DNA from: JBDTVS01 sp040007095
Lineage (GTDB): Bacteria; Acidobacteriota; Vicinamibacteria; Vicinamibacterales; CAVVIG01
DNA: 64,000 bases
Reading direction: 5' to 3'
Assembly: GCA_040007095.1 (NCBI GenBank)
Contig: JBDTVS010000045.1
Location: 1 to 64,000 of the forward strand
A model generated the notes under the pieces. It searched no databases, was not told the DNA's origin, and saw only the letters and a program-made list of their open reading frames with translations. Below, in pieces: positions 16,061 to 26,718 of the stretch. Position 1 is the stretch's first letter; each line of letters starts with the position of its first letter. The translations under genes and the position numbers were made by a program.

Positions 16061-16963
16061 TCAGTTCAGCGAGGCCACGTGCCGGCGCAAGGTCTTGATG
16101 TGTTCCCAGATTTGTTCGTGCTCGCCGCGGTCGTCGTCGTCGGCAGGGGTCTTGGGCGCCAGCTGCAGATACCGCTGCAAGTCGCGCAGCGCCGCGGAGA
16201 AATCTTTCAGATGGTATGCGAGCAGACCGCGATCGCGGAGCTCGTTCAACGCCGACGGCGCGACGGCCAGCAGTAGCTCGACGACGTCTCGAGCCTGCGG
16301 AAACGAGTGCATCTGCACGTAGGTGCGCTTCAGGTTCAACAGCATCCGCACCAGAATTTCCTTCTTCGTGGCGTGTCCCTGAAGCCGTGAGTCGAATACC
16401 GCCTCGTCACCTGCGTGCTGGCGGAGAAGCGCGCGGCAGGCGTCCTCGGACAGGATGGCGCCGCCGTGAAACGCGTCGATAATCAGCGCTTCCGAGTAGC
16501 GCTGCCCTCGGCGCGGAGGGCAGCGGAGTAGAAAGTGTCCGGGGAAGTTGATGCCTTCGACGTGCAGTCCGGCCCGCCGCGCGACCTCCATATAGAGCAG
16601 TCCGAGCGTGATGGGAATGCCGGTGCGTCGATCCAGGACCTCATTCAACAGGCTGTTGCGTGGATCCTCGTACTGAACTTCATTGCCGACAAAGTGCAGC
16701 TCGTTGAACAGATAGTCGTTGAGCGCCATGACATGGGCATAGCAACTCGGATCGACCCGCGGCGGCGCAACGCCAGGTACGACCGGAGCCATCGCCATGC
16801 GCAACTCGACCTCACGCCCGAGCACGTCGAGGCGGTCGAGATAGGGCCCGGTATCAAGCTTCGGGTACTCGAGGCGGGCGATCATCAACGCCGCAGTCGC
16901 CAGGTCGGAATCGGGACTGAGCGCCGCGCTCGTGAAGCTGTGGACGAGCTGGGGACTGATCAC
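16061..16963 (-). CDS. SirB1-family protein (transglutaminase-like fold plus TPR)
   Basis: 300 residues. The N-terminal 170 residues match the SirB1 transglutaminase-like region: LNDYLFNELHFVGNEVQYEDP, then RTGIPITLGLLYMEVARRAG and VEGINFPGHFLLRC. The C-terminus is helical and TPR-like (MLLNLKRTYVQ through DLQRYLQLAPK). The biochemical function of the family is not settled. The start codon is GTG. TACACT on the minus strand lies 11 nt upstream, a possible -10 with almost no leader. Confidence 0.8.
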   Translation of the reverse strand: MISPQLVHSFTSAALSPDSDLATAALMIARLEYPKLDTGPYLDRLDVLGREVELRMAMAPVVPGVAPPRVDPSCYAHVMALNDYLFNELHFVGNEVQYEDPRNSLLNEVLDRRTGIPITLGLLYMEVARRAGLHVEGINFPGHFLLRCPPRRGQRYSEALIIDAFHGGAILSEDACRALLRQHAGDEAVFDSRLQGHATKKEILVRMLLNLKRTYVQMHSFPQARDVVELLLAVAPSALNELRDRGLLAYHLKDFSAALRDLQRYLQLAPKTPADDDDRGEHEQIWEHIKTLRRHVASLN

Positions 16964-17000
16964 AGGCGCATCTCAGTGTACCAAAACGAGAATGAGGTCG

Positions 17001-20000
17001 TTAGAATCTGACGCCGAAAGAGAGTCGGACGGTTCGCGGCGACGTGAACGCGGACCGGTTCAGCGGCGTGCCGAAGTTCGTCCCCTTTTTCCAGTTCGTT
17101 CCCTCAACGGGCGTTGTGGTGAACGGGTTGAACTCCCGAAGGGCGGTCACCGTTTGACCGATCGTGTTCAAGGCCATGGCGCCGCCGTTGCTGAACACGG
17201 TCGAGCCGCAACCGCACAGATCGAAGGTATTAAAGAGGTTCAGCATCTGTGCCTGGAAGAACAGGTCGACTTTGCGACTCCCCCGGCCGACCGAGTATCC
17301 GTAGTTGACGGCGACGTCAGTGCGCTTCGAATTCTCGGTGTGAAATGCGTCGCGCGCCGTGTAGTAGTAGATCTCGCTCGAGCCACCCTGCGGGGTCGCG
17401 TAGCCTGGGTTGACCACAGCGCCAGCCTTCGCTGCGTCGACGCCGCCGCCGCCGCCGGCGATGCCGACGGCTCCGTACGGCAGACCGCTCGCCAGATCCT
17501 GCAACAGGCTCAATGTCAATCCGGTCACCCTGGGCACGTCGAACGTGAGCCACACCGTCGAGCGGTGCCGCTGATCCGCGGAGAGGTCGCCTTCCGGTGC
17601 GTACCACGACATCTGCCGGTACTCCGGGTACTGGAAGACGTCGGTCGTCAGCGGACCCGAAGAGGCATTCTCCCCGTCGAAGTTGCCCCACAGCCGCGAC
17701 AGGGTGTAGTTGCCGCCGAGGTTCATCTCGCCGATCCGATAGGTGGCGGTCAACGTGAGCCCCGAGTACCGGCGCTTGAGCTTGTTCGTGTTTTCGACAA
17801 TCCCGAGGTCGGCCGGATTGCCGAACTCGTCGGTGACGGTCCCGGTGGACGTGTCGATTCGAAGCGAGTAGAAGTCCCGGTAGTCCCGATAGGAATAGTC
17901 CGCCCGCACCACCGCACGGCTCGCGAACTGACGGCTGATGCCAGCGGCGTAGGCGATGACGTTGGGCGAGCGAAGGGTGCCGGGAATCCTGATGCTGACT
18001 CCCGGCACGGCCAACGCCTGCAGGGTGCCGTTCTGGCAGAATCCCCGTGCATCGGTGTGGCACCAGTCGAAGACCTGTTTGATGACCTGATCGGTCGGCA
18101 CCAACGCCGATGCGGGCAAGCCCAGATCCGGATTGATGGGCGGTCCCTGATACAGCCACTGGAGCGTGGCGGGGTTGCCGGCCCCGGACGAGATGTCGCC
18201 GATGGAGGAACTGAGGGCCGCCACGTACCTGGACGCGCTCCCCGACAGCGACCACCGCCCGTCACCCACCGGATCCCAGACCACTGCGAGCCTCGGACTG
18301 ATCGCGTTGTCGTTGGCAACCAGGCGCCCGGCGCTGTCCTCGCCGTGATTCCTGTCGTAGCGGAGCCCAAGAGTCGCCGTGACGCGCGGGCTGAGGTGCC
18401 AGTTGTCGCTGTAGAACACGCCATGCGTGCGGAACGCCGCGCCGAGATTGCCCGTGCCGAGGGGGTTGAATCTTATCCAGGTCACGGTGTTGGTTCCGGA
18501 CGTCGTCAGCATCTGGGCGTAGATGACCCCGCCTTTTGGGGCGGTGCTCGTGGCCTGGATGCGGTAGTCGCTGCCGGACTGGTGGTTGTTGGCGAATCGC
18601 TTGTCGTCGAAGGTGTCGTAGCCGGCCACCATCTGGTGGGATCCGAAGTGCTTCGTCGGCTTGAAGAGCGTCAGCTTCACGTATTCGTTGTTGTTGTCGC
18701 GCTTCTCCGTGCCGCACACGCCGCAGAAGGTGGGCGACCAGAACCGGCCGGCCGGGTTCGCGGAAAGCATTAGCGTGCCGTCGATCCGATCGGTGAACAT
18801 CGAGCCGCTGTTGATGAACGTGAAATGCCGCACCGACATGCGGCCTTCGATCGACACCGATGGCGAGAGACGGCCGTCGTAGCTGATCGAGACGAGGTCC
18901 TGCGGAGTCTGTCGCGTGATGAGACTCGCCAGATCCATCGCGGTCGACTGTCCGTCGTTGACCTGCGTCAGCGCTTCCTTGATGTAGGCGCCTTCGAATC
19001 GATGACGTGTGTTCATCGACCCGGTCAGCTTGACCTCGTATCGCTTCCTTCTGTTTTCCGCAACGTAAGGAAGGTTGAGCGGCGCAATCGTGCTCTTGGC
19101 GAAGGACTGGTTCTGGAACCGACCGGCCGTAAAGAACCAGAAGTGATCCTTCATGATTGGCCCGCCGAGCGTGTACTCGTACTGTGGCACCACCATATCG
19201 ATCTTCGAGGGCCCACCGCCCGCACCACAGGTGCTGCAGTCGCCGACCCAGGGGTGCGCCTGGTTGCCGATGACGTACGCACGCCAGTTGTCGTTGTTCA
19301 GCGTGTCGCGGAACGAACCGCTGAACAGGTTCCCTCCGGACTTGGTGACGACGTTGACCACGCCGCCGCTGAACAGGCCGTACTCGGCCGAGATGCCGTC
19401 GGTCGCGACCGTCGTCTCCTGAATCGCATCCTCGATGTACAGATTGTTCGGCTGTCCGCGCTGGTTCTCGTTGATCGTCGCGCCGTTCACCATGTAGCGC
19501 GACTCGAACGACATCGCACCCATGATGGAATAGTTGCCGGCCGGACCCGACGGATGAACGCCCGGGGCGATCAGGAGCGGCACGCTGATGTCGCGGTTGG
19601 TCGGCAGCGTGGCAATGGTGTCCTGCTTGAAGATCGTGGCGACCTGCGGCGTCTGCGTCAGCACGTTCACCGAATTGGCGACCACGACCACATCCTCGGC
19701 CAGCTTCGCCAGACCCATCACGATGTTCAGCGGCAGCGTCTGCGTCGGGGCCAGGGACACGACTTTCCGCTGTCGCTCGAAGCCGCTCAACTGAAATGTC
19801 AGCGTATACACGCCCGGCGGGAGCAATCCAACGAGGTAGTCGCCGTTCGCGGACGTGATGGTCGATGCGATGCCCTGGAGATTCGGGCTCTCGACGTTCA
19901 CCGTGACGCCGGACAGCGAGAAGCGCTGCTCGTCCAGCACCCGCCCCGTGACAGTGGCGGTCGTCGTTTGCCCGGATCCGACCCCCGCGGCGAGGAACAG

Positions 20001-20039
20001 CGCAGGCAGGCTGCCGAGCCACGCTTTCAACGGCCGCAT
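17001..20039 (-). CDS. TonB-dependent receptor with carboxypeptidase-regulatory-like N-terminus
   Basis: 1,012 residues. A signal peptide (residues 1-25) leads into an Ig-like carboxypeptidase-regulatory domain near 30-110 (VTGRVLDEQRFSLSGVTVNV, then GDYLVGLLPPGVYTLTF). A plug domain follows near 115-230 (NLYIEDAIQETTVATDGISA, GGVVNVVTKSGGN), then a long barrel ending in VRLSFGVRF with terminal phenylalanine. This build is the hallmark of the large receptor families of Acidobacteriota. The substrate is unknown; oligosaccharides or peptides are likely. The ATG was chosen for its AGGAGGGG ribosome-binding site 5 nt upstream; an in-frame ATG six codons earlier lacks one. It appears monocistronic. 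Confidence 0.9.
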   Translation of the reverse strand: MRPLKAWLGSLPALFLAAGVGSGQTTTATVTGRVLDEQRFSLSGVTVNVESPNLQGIASTITSANGDYLVGLLPPGVYTLTFQLSGFERQRKVVSLAPTQTLPLNIVMGLAKLAEDVVVVANSVNVLTQTPQVATIFKQDTIATLPTNRDISVPLLIAPGVHPSGPAGNYSIMGAMSFESRYMVNGATINENQRGQPNNLYIEDAIQETTVATDGISAEYGLFSGGVVNVVTKSGGNLFSGSFRDTLNNDNWRAYVIGNQAHPWVGDCSTCGAGGGPSKIDMVVPQYEYTLGGPIMKDHFWFFTAGRFQNQSFAKSTIAPLNLPYVAENRRKRYEVKLTGSMNTRHRFEGAYIKEALTQVNDGQSTAMDLASLITRQTPQDLVSISYDGRLSPSVSIEGRMSVRHFTFINSGSMFTDRIDGTLMLSANPAGRFWSPTFCGVCGTEKRDNNNEYVKLTLFKPTKHFGSHQMVAGYDTFDDKRFANNHQSGSDYRIQATSTAPKGGVIYAQMLTTSGTNTVTWIRFNPLGTGNLGAAFRTHGVFYSDNWHLSPRVTATLGLRYDRNHGEDSAGRLVANDNAISPRLAVVWDPVGDGRWSLSGSASRYVAALSSSIGDISSGAGNPATLQWLYQGPPINPDLGLPASALVPTDQVIKQVFDWCHTDARGFCQNGTLQALAVPGVSIRIPGTLRSPNVIAYAAGISRQFASRAVVRADYSYRDYRDFYSLRIDTSTGTVTDEFGNPADLGIVENTNKLKRRYSGLTLTATYRIGEMNLGGNYTLSRLWGNFDGENASSGPLTTDVFQYPEYRQMSWYAPEGDLSADQRHRSTVWLTFDVPRVTGLTLSLLQDLASGLPYGAVGIAGGGGGVDAAKAGAVVNPGYATPQGGSSEIYYYTARDAFHTENSKRTDVAVNYGYSVGRGSRKVDLFFQAQMLNLFNTFDLCGCGSTVFSNGGAMALNTIGQTVTALREFNPFTTTPVEGTNWKKGTNFGTPLNRSAFTSPRTVRLSFGVRF

Positions 20040-20207
20040 GCAACCCCTCCTGCGCATCTGTCGGGACCACGCCGCGGACCGAGCTGGACTACTCAGGATA
20101 GAACGATTCCCAGGCTCCTGCTCGCTTTGTTACAAATTCGACAGTGAACGTCCAGACCAGCTTCTGAGACAGGACACTAGAAATACGCCCTGGCGAAGCT
20201 CTTCGTT

Positions 20208-20888
20208 TCAGATAGCGGTGAGATTGGCGACCGTCAGCGCGTCGAGGCTGTCGATTGTCAGATCCACGGCGCCGAAGGAATTCGCGGGATACGTGTGGGT
20301 GACGGCGATTGTCCGCAAGCCGGCGGCACGGGCCGAGTCGAGACCCCATCGGGAGTCCTCAATCGCCGCGCACTCGCCGGGCTCGAGCGGCTGACCCAGG
20401 CTGGACGAGAGCAGGCTCACCGCACGAAGGTAGGGATCTGGCGCCGGTTTGCTGACCATCGTGTCTTCGGCCGCCACCACCGTGCGGAAGAATCGCTCCA
20501 GGTCGGCGTCGCGCAGCACGCGCAGGATCTCGGCGCGCAACGCCCCGGACGCAATCGCCAGCGGAAATCCGGCAGCCAGCCGCCGGATCGCGTCGGCGGC
20601 ACCGGGAAACAACACGGTTCGCTCACGTTCGAGCGCCTCGAGGCGGACGGCCTTCCGGCGGACGAGCTGGCCGATGCGCTCCGGAGGCCACCTCAGACCA
20701 CTGGCACCGGCAACCGCCCGGAAGACACCGACGTCGTCGTACCCGAGGTACGACGCGTAGTACTCCTGTTCGGTGAAGACGACACCCATCTCCTGAAGCA
20801 CATCCCGGAACGCCGAATAGTGCAGCGGCTCGCTGTTGGCGATCACGCCGTCGAAGTCGAACACAACCGCTTTGATCACAGTGCGCAC
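20208..20888 (-). CDS. HAD-family phosphatase, beta-phosphoglucomutase-like
   Basis: 226 residues. Motif I DFDGVIANSEPLH (near 10-22) holds the nucleophile aspartate, motif II is in ASGAL near 113, and motifs III/IV are in SKPAPDPYL near 146 and AIEDSRWGLDSA near 175. The small helical cap lies after motif I, as in the beta-phosphoglucomutase/phosphatase subgroup. The substrate (sugar phosphate or another small phosphate) cannot be read. The start is GTG, with another in-frame GTG three codons later. Confidence 0.85.
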   Translation of the reverse strand: MRTVIKAVVFDFDGVIANSEPLHYSAFRDVLQEMGVVFTEQEYYASYLGYDDVGVFRAVAGASGLRWPPERIGQLVRRKAVRLEALERERTVLFPGAADAIRRLAAGFPLAIASGALRAEILRVLRDADLERFFRTVVAAEDTMVSKPAPDPYLRAVSLLSSSLGQPLEPGECAAIEDSRWGLDSARAAGLRTIAVTHTYPANSFGAVDLTIDSLDALTVANLTAI

Positions 20889-20955
20889 TCAGCACTGAAA
20901 ACCACACCCAAAAAGGCCCGCCGCTGCGCGACAGACGGTTGAGTGGCCGCTCTGC

Positions 20956-21603
20956 TCATGACTGCATCTTGAAGCGTTCGCCCGCTCTGATTGGCACCTT
21001 CAGCCGATTTTCCGCCGGCGGATACGGACACTCGTAGGTGGGACTGTAAAAACAGTACGGAAAGTAGGCGCGGTTGAAATCGACCTCGTAGATGCCGGTC
21101 GAATTGCGATCGAGATCCAGATAGCGTCCGCCGGGATAGCTTTCCGTGCCGCTCGTCAGGTCGTTGAAAGGGACGAACAGATGGTCCACGTTGGGCGCTC
21201 CCACCTCCACGAACGCCGTCAGCTTCAGCGGCTGCCCTTTGAGAGTGAATTCGAGCGCGCCGACGCGCCGCATCTTGCGCACGGTGCCGGTCGACGTGGC
21301 CACCTGTATCACGGCGGTGTCGTTGGTCGGAGTCAAGCTGGCTCCGGTTTTGTACTCTTCCCCCACCGGGAAATAGCCGAGTGGCAGCAACTCGGCTCGG
21401 CGATTCGGCGGTACGGGTGAGTCCGACCCGTTCCTGAAGTTGTTGTCCTTGGCGGCGCGTCCCGCGAGAATCGTCGCGACGTAGTCTTTCGGGTCTTCTG
21501 GTGGCCTGCCCCGACATGCCGCCGCGGTGATCAGCATGAGCAGCAACAAGGCCGGCAACCTGAACGATGGCACGGGGAGGTGATTGGTCGCGTTCACAGT
21601 CAT
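20956..21603 (-). CDS. DUF1684-family lipoprotein
   Basis: 215 residues. A lipoprotein signal peptide is clear: hydrophobic LPALLLLMLITAAAC with the lipidated cysteine near residue 30. The C-terminal half carries the DUF1684 signature: YPGGRYLDLD near 157, then DFNRAYFPYCFYS and CPYPPAENRLKVPIRAGE. The function of DUF1684 is unknown. It lies 67 nt upstream of the HAD gene on the same strand. Confidence 0.83.
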   Translation of the reverse strand: MTVNATNHLPVPSFRLPALLLLMLITAAACRGRPPEDPKDYVATILAGRAAKDNNFRNGSDSPVPPNRRAELLPLGYFPVGEEYKTGASLTPTNDTAVIQVATSTGTVRKMRRVGALEFTLKGQPLKLTAFVEVGAPNVDHLFVPFNDLTSGTESYPGGRYLDLDRNSTGIYEVDFNRAYFPYCFYSPTYECPYPPAENRLKVPIRAGERFKMQS

Positions 21604-21674
21604 GATTTTACCCGCCCGGACATCCCTCCCGGCCTCACCCGCCCGCCTGATAGTGTCTCAATTTCAAGCTCAGC

Positions 21675-21738
21675 TACCGAGATCACCGAGAAACACCCTG
21701 ATGTTCCACCTTGGTGCACTCGGTGTGCTCGGTGGTGA
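21675..21738. repeat. Inverted 9-bp-periodic CTCGGTG repeats
   Basis: TACCGAGATCACCGAG and CTCGGTGTGCTCGGTG (imperfect reverse complements, 13 of 16) flank a 30-nt loop in the gap between the acyl-CoA dehydrogenase and the DUF1684 gene. A terminator role is possible. Confidence 0.55.
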
Positions 21739-21785
21739 GCGTCAACCTGATAGACGACGGATCGCCTGCCGAGCCTCGATCTGGG

Positions 21786-23567
21786 TCAGAACGGATAACC
21801 ACCAAGGCGGACGGCCTCATCGGCCATTCTCCGCCGGAGCACGACGGTGTTGGCCGGCGGCGCCTTGAGCAGCCGCCGTAAGGCGGCCAGCATCGCGCGG
21901 AGTTGGTCGCCCTCGGTCATGGCCGCGAGCGCCTGTTTGGCGGACGCCTCGACCCGCATCGCCGCGTCGTTGACGAAGACACTCGCCGCATCGGCGTGCA
22001 ACGATGCGCGCGGCAGACGGTCGAGCATCGCCGCCCGCGCCCGCAAAACGGCGCTTTCGGCGCTGTAGACGTCGATCAACATGTCGGCCAGGTGCATGAG
22101 CACTTCCTGTTCGTCCGCCATCGCCTGCCCATAGGTCTGCATCGCGATGCCAAACACCATGAGCGCCGCCTTCTTGAACGCCTCGACCGACCGTGCTTCG
22201 CCCGACAGCGGTCCGGCGTCGGGTACAGCGATCGCGGGGGGACCGAGCAGCTCGTCCTGAAGTGCTTTGGCGGCCGGGATGATCCCGAGCTCGCCCTTCA
22301 CGGCGCGGCGCGCCAGCATCCCTGGTATCAACAGCCGGTTGATCTCGTTGGTGCCTTCGAAAATGCGGTTGACCCGCGCGTCGCGGAAATGCCGCTCGGC
22401 CGGATAGTCGCGCACGTATCCGTTGCCACCGTGGATTTGGATGTTCTCATCGAGCACGAAATTCAGCGTTTCACTGCCGGCGACCTTCGCGATCGAGGCT
22501 TCCACGGCGTACTCCTCGAGCGCGGCAAGCGCCGCCGACCCGTCGGTGGACGCGTGCGGCGTCGCCTCGATGCGACGATCGATCAGTCCGGCAGTGCGGT
22601 ATGCGAGGCTCTCGATCGCATAGGTGCGCGCGATCATCTCGCCAATCTTGTGGCGAATCGCGCCAAACGAGGCGATTGGCTGGCCGAACTGCCGACGCTC
22701 TGCCGCGTACTTGACGGCTTCGTTGATGGCTCCTTGCGCGGCGCCGGAGCACCCGGCGCCGAGCTTGAAGCGCCCGAAGTTGAGTACGTTGAACGCGACC
22801 TTGTGACCCTTACCGACCTCGCCGAGCAGGTTCTCGGCGGGCACTTTGACGTCCTGCAGAATGACCGGGGTCGTGGACGACCCGTGCAGTCCCATCTTGT
22901 GTTCTTCTTTCCCGCTGGTCACCCCGCCGAATCCGCGCTCGACGATGAATGCGGTGAACTGCTCGCCGCCCACCTTCGCGAAGACGATGAAGATGTCGGC
23001 AAAGCCGCCGTTGGTAATCCACATCTTTTCGCCGTTCAGCACGAAGCTCCCGTCGGGCTGTCGCTCGGCGCGAGTCCGCGCGCCGAGCGCGTCCGACCCC
23101 GAGCCGGCCTCGCTGAGGGCATAGGCGCCGACCAGCTCCCCCGACAGCAAGCGAGGAAGATAGGTCCGTTTTTGACTCTCGGTGCCAAACAGGCACAGTG
23201 GTATGACCGTCAAGTTCGCCTGACCGCCGAGCGTCGCGCCGAAAGACGCCGACCGCGAGAAACGGTCGCTGACAATCAGCGAGGAGACCTTGTCGAGGCC
23301 GACGCCCCCGTACTCCTCGGGGACGTCCACCCCGAGCAGCCCCAGGTCGCCGCAGCGCTTCAACAACTGGCGCGCCAGTGCCCAGTCCTTCTGCTCCAGG
23401 CGATCCAGCGCCGGCAGCACCTCGTTCTGCACGAATGCGCCGGCAGTGTTGCCAATCAGTCGATGTTCGTCGGTAACCCGCTCGGGCGTGAACACCCGGT
23501 CGGCGCCCGAGGACGCCAGCAGCCATTCGCCGCCGCGCTGGATCGAGGAGTCCACAGAAACAGTCAC
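21786..23567 (-). CDS. fadE: Acyl-CoA dehydrogenase (long-chain, FadE/ACAD9-like)
   Basis: 593 residues. It oxidises acyl-CoA to trans-2-enoyl-CoA with FAD. ALSEAGSGSD near residue 151 and KMWITNGG near 177 are the FAD/substrate signatures. The catalytic glutamate is in FEGTNEINR near 410, and GGNGYVRDYPAER near 385 is the second signature. The extra C-terminal domain of about 170 residues matches the very-long-chain/ACAD9-type layout. The start codon is GTG with GGAG 8 nt upstream. It follows the thiolase gene on the same strand as part of a fadN-fadA-fadE set. Confidence 0.9.
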   Translation of the reverse strand: MTVSVDSSIQRGGEWLLASSGADRVFTPERVTDEHRLIGNTAGAFVQNEVLPALDRLEQKDWALARQLLKRCGDLGLLGVDVPEEYGGVGLDKVSSLIVSDRFSRSASFGATLGGQANLTVIPLCLFGTESQKRTYLPRLLSGELVGAYALSEAGSGSDALGARTRAERQPDGSFVLNGEKMWITNGGFADIFIVFAKVGGEQFTAFIVERGFGGVTSGKEEHKMGLHGSSTTPVILQDVKVPAENLLGEVGKGHKVAFNVLNFGRFKLGAGCSGAAQGAINEAVKYAAERRQFGQPIASFGAIRHKIGEMIARTYAIESLAYRTAGLIDRRIEATPHASTDGSAALAALEEYAVEASIAKVAGSETLNFVLDENIQIHGGNGYVRDYPAERHFRDARVNRIFEGTNEINRLLIPGMLARRAVKGELGIIPAAKALQDELLGPPAIAVPDAGPLSGEARSVEAFKKAALMVFGIAMQTYGQAMADEQEVLMHLADMLIDVYSAESAVLRARAAMLDRLPRASLHADAASVFVNDAAMRVEASAKQALAAMTEGDQLRAMLAALRRLLKAPPANTVVLRRRMADEAVRLGGYPF

Positions 23568-23652
23568 GTCTCATTCTCCGTGCGACGGGTTGGTGCAGGA
23601 ACCCAAATACAGAGCACCAGATCAGTGGAGTGCATTCGTCGTTTCCAAGCGT

Positions 23653-23724
23653 AACCACGAAAGCACGAAGTCACGAAGGCATCAAGACATGAATTCTTTT
23701 TAGTGCTTTCGTGTTTTCGTGGTT
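23653..23724. repeat. Hairpin of 8-bp CACGAA repeats
   Basis: The arms 23653-23669 and 23708-23724 pair at 16 of 17 positions. Each arm is built of 8-bp units (CACGAAAG, CACGAAGT, CACGAAGG). The hairpin lies between fadA and fadE, so it could reduce read-through into fadE. Confidence 0.7.
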
Positions 23725-23758
23725 GCATTTGAAGTCTACAAATTATCAGCAGACGCCA

Positions 23759-24940
<1,182 letters not shown>

Positions 24941-25103
24941 TTCTCCTCCGAATCCAGGCGGCAGCCGCCGTCAAGTCCGCGCAACTGGCCGCAAACCGGC
25001 GACAGCGGTACGTGATGCTGTCCGGCACCGCCGGGCGCTCAGCACGAGAGACCAGGCCATTGTACGTAGCGGGCGCCGTAACCGGGACGTAAGGGCCTGC
25101 GGC

Positions 25104-25237
25104 AAAATAAGGTGCACATTGTGGCCGCCGATGCATCCCGCCGGGCTTCGTTGCTCGTCGCTTACATACGCCCGGTATGCGCGCTCCTTGCGCCTCGCCG
25201 GGCGGGCGCCTCGGCGCCCAGAATTGGCACCTTTATT
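25104..25237 (-). repeat. Structured intergenic repeat, copy D
   Basis: This element fills much of the 339-nt gap 24941-25279, in which I see no gene. The arms around 25104-25120 and 25222-25237 pair with one-base gaps. The core TGCATCCCGCC (25132-25142) and a perfect hairpin CATAC-GCCCG-GTATG (25165-25179) identify the family. Orientation matches copy B. Confidence 0.75.
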
Positions 25238-25279
25238 CCTGAACGGGTCCTAACGGCGATCGCCGAGAGCGACGGCGGC

Positions 25280-25912
25280 CTATTCCGGCCAGTCGCCAAG
25301 CAGATCTTCGACCGCCTCGCCGACCTCGGTGGTCTTCCCGTCGAACAAATGATCGGCTCCGTCGATGACGACGAGCTCTTTCGGTTCCTCGGCGCGCGCG
25401 TAGAACTGTTGCATCTCGTTCAGTGGGCACAACTCGTCGAACTCGCCCTGAACGAAGAACTTCGGTTTCGCGCTCACCCGCACGGCCTCGAAGTCGTAGC
25501 GCGCCAACGGCGGGGCCACGCCGATGAGGGTGGAGACGCGCGAATCGCTGGCGCCGACCGTCAAGGCGATCCAGGCCCCGAACGAAAATCCGCCGGTCCA
25601 TAACCGCGCCGACGGATGGCGCTGGTGCATGAAATCCAGGGCCGCCCGAAAATCGTCCAGCTCGCCCGTGCCGTCTGCGTACGCGCCCTCGCTCAGGCCC
25701 ACCCCGCGAAAGTTGAATCGCAGCACCGCGCAACCGATCCGACCGAGCGCCTTCGTCATCTGGTAGACCACTTTCGTGTGCATCGTGCCGCCGTACTGTG
25801 GATGCGGGTGCGCAACGACCACGGCCGCGCGCAACGGCGCGCCCGCCAGGGCGGTTTCCTCGAGCAGCACTTCGAGCCGACCGGCCGGACCGACTATCTC
25901 ACGCAATGGCAC
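25280..25912 (-). CDS. Alpha/beta hydrolase (COG2945-like)
   Basis: 210 residues from a GTG that overlaps the upstream hydrolase by 14 nt; the frame is open further upstream but has no better start. HPHPQYGGTMHTKVV near residue 37 and LRFNFRGVGLSEG near 64 are typical. The nucleophile serine is in GGFSFGAW near 105, with the late histidine in DGADHLF near 188. These proteins are serine hydrolases of unknown substrate. The place within a fatty-acid oxidation operon suggests an acyl ester or thioester. Confidence 0.78.
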   Translation of the reverse strand: MPLREIVGPAGRLEVLLEETALAGAPLRAAVVVAHPHPQYGGTMHTKVVYQMTKALGRIGCAVLRFNFRGVGLSEGAYADGTGELDDFRAALDFMHQRHPSARLWTGGFSFGAWIALTVGASDSRVSTLIGVAPPLARYDFEAVRVSAKPKFFVQGEFDELCPLNEMQQFYARAEEPKELVVIDGADHLFDGKTTEVGEAVEDLLGDWPE

Positions 25913-26717
25913 GATTCCGCCCGCACGATGGATCCTGCTGCGCCTGGCTTTCAACGAATTCGCGAACCATGGCCGCGAATGCGTCCGGCGTGGTGACGGA
26001 CCCAAGATGGCCGGTGTTTTCGAGCGTTCGGTGGCAGGCTCCCCGAATCAGCGGCACGTACCCGAGCGTGCCCTCCACTGGTACGACGCGGTCCAGGCTG
26101 CGCTCGCCGGTGATGATCAGCGTGGGCGTCCGCACTCTCGAGCAGTCGTCGACGACACTCGTTTGAGCGATGAGCTCCGCGCGCCTCGCGAGTCGCGCCG
26201 GCGACAAGGGCGCGGACGCGAACGCGCCGATCTGCCAGCGGATGAAGCGCCAGCGGGCGTTGCGGTGCGGGAGCGCCCTCGCGACCTCTCGATGCAGGCG
26301 CAGCGGCGACTCGAGGAGGAAGAGCGGACCAAAGAGCCAGGGCGCCCGCGCATAGACGCGATGCTTTGTCCGCAGGTGCCAGCCCGGCCCGGGAGTCGAG
26401 GCGACAATCAGCGCCGAGCTTCGGTCGGGATGGGCCGCCGCGAATCTGATCGCCGGCAGTCCGCCGAACGAGATGCCGCAGATCGTGGCGCGCTCGATGC
26501 CTCGCCGATCGAGCAGGGTCAGGACCTGCCGCGCGTCGTTGTCGTACCCGAGCGCCGCGTCGAATGGCCGGTCGGCGCCGCGCTCGCCGCATAGCGGAAA
26601 CGTCAGCACCTGGAACGTCCGCGAGAGCGCGTCGATCGCGGGCCGCAGATATTCCCACCGGCCCTGAATGCCGGGAATCAAGACGAGCGGAGGACCATGT
26701 CCGACCTCGGTCACCAT
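25899..26717 (-). CDS. Alpha/beta hydrolase
   Basis: 272 residues. An oxyanion-hole region PLVLIPGIQGRWEY is near residue 10, the nucleophile elbow GISFGG near 81, and the catalytic histidine in ENTGHLG near 237. TLIITGERSLDRVVP carries the probable acid. Substrate unknown. It starts 1 nt after the fadN stop, so the two genes are very probably co-translated. Confidence 0.82.
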   Translation of the reverse strand: MVTEVGHGPPLVLIPGIQGRWEYLRPAIDALSRTFQVLTFPLCGERGADRPFDAALGYDNDARQVLTLLDRRGIERATICGISFGGLPAIRFAAAHPDRSSALIVASTPGPGWHLRTKHRVYARAPWLFGPLFLLESPLRLHREVARALPHRNARWRFIRWQIGAFASAPLSPARLARRAELIAQTSVVDDCSRVRTPTLIITGERSLDRVVPVEGTLGYVPLIRGACHRTLENTGHLGSVTTPDAFAAMVREFVESQAQQDPSCGRNRAIA

Positions 26718-26718
26718 C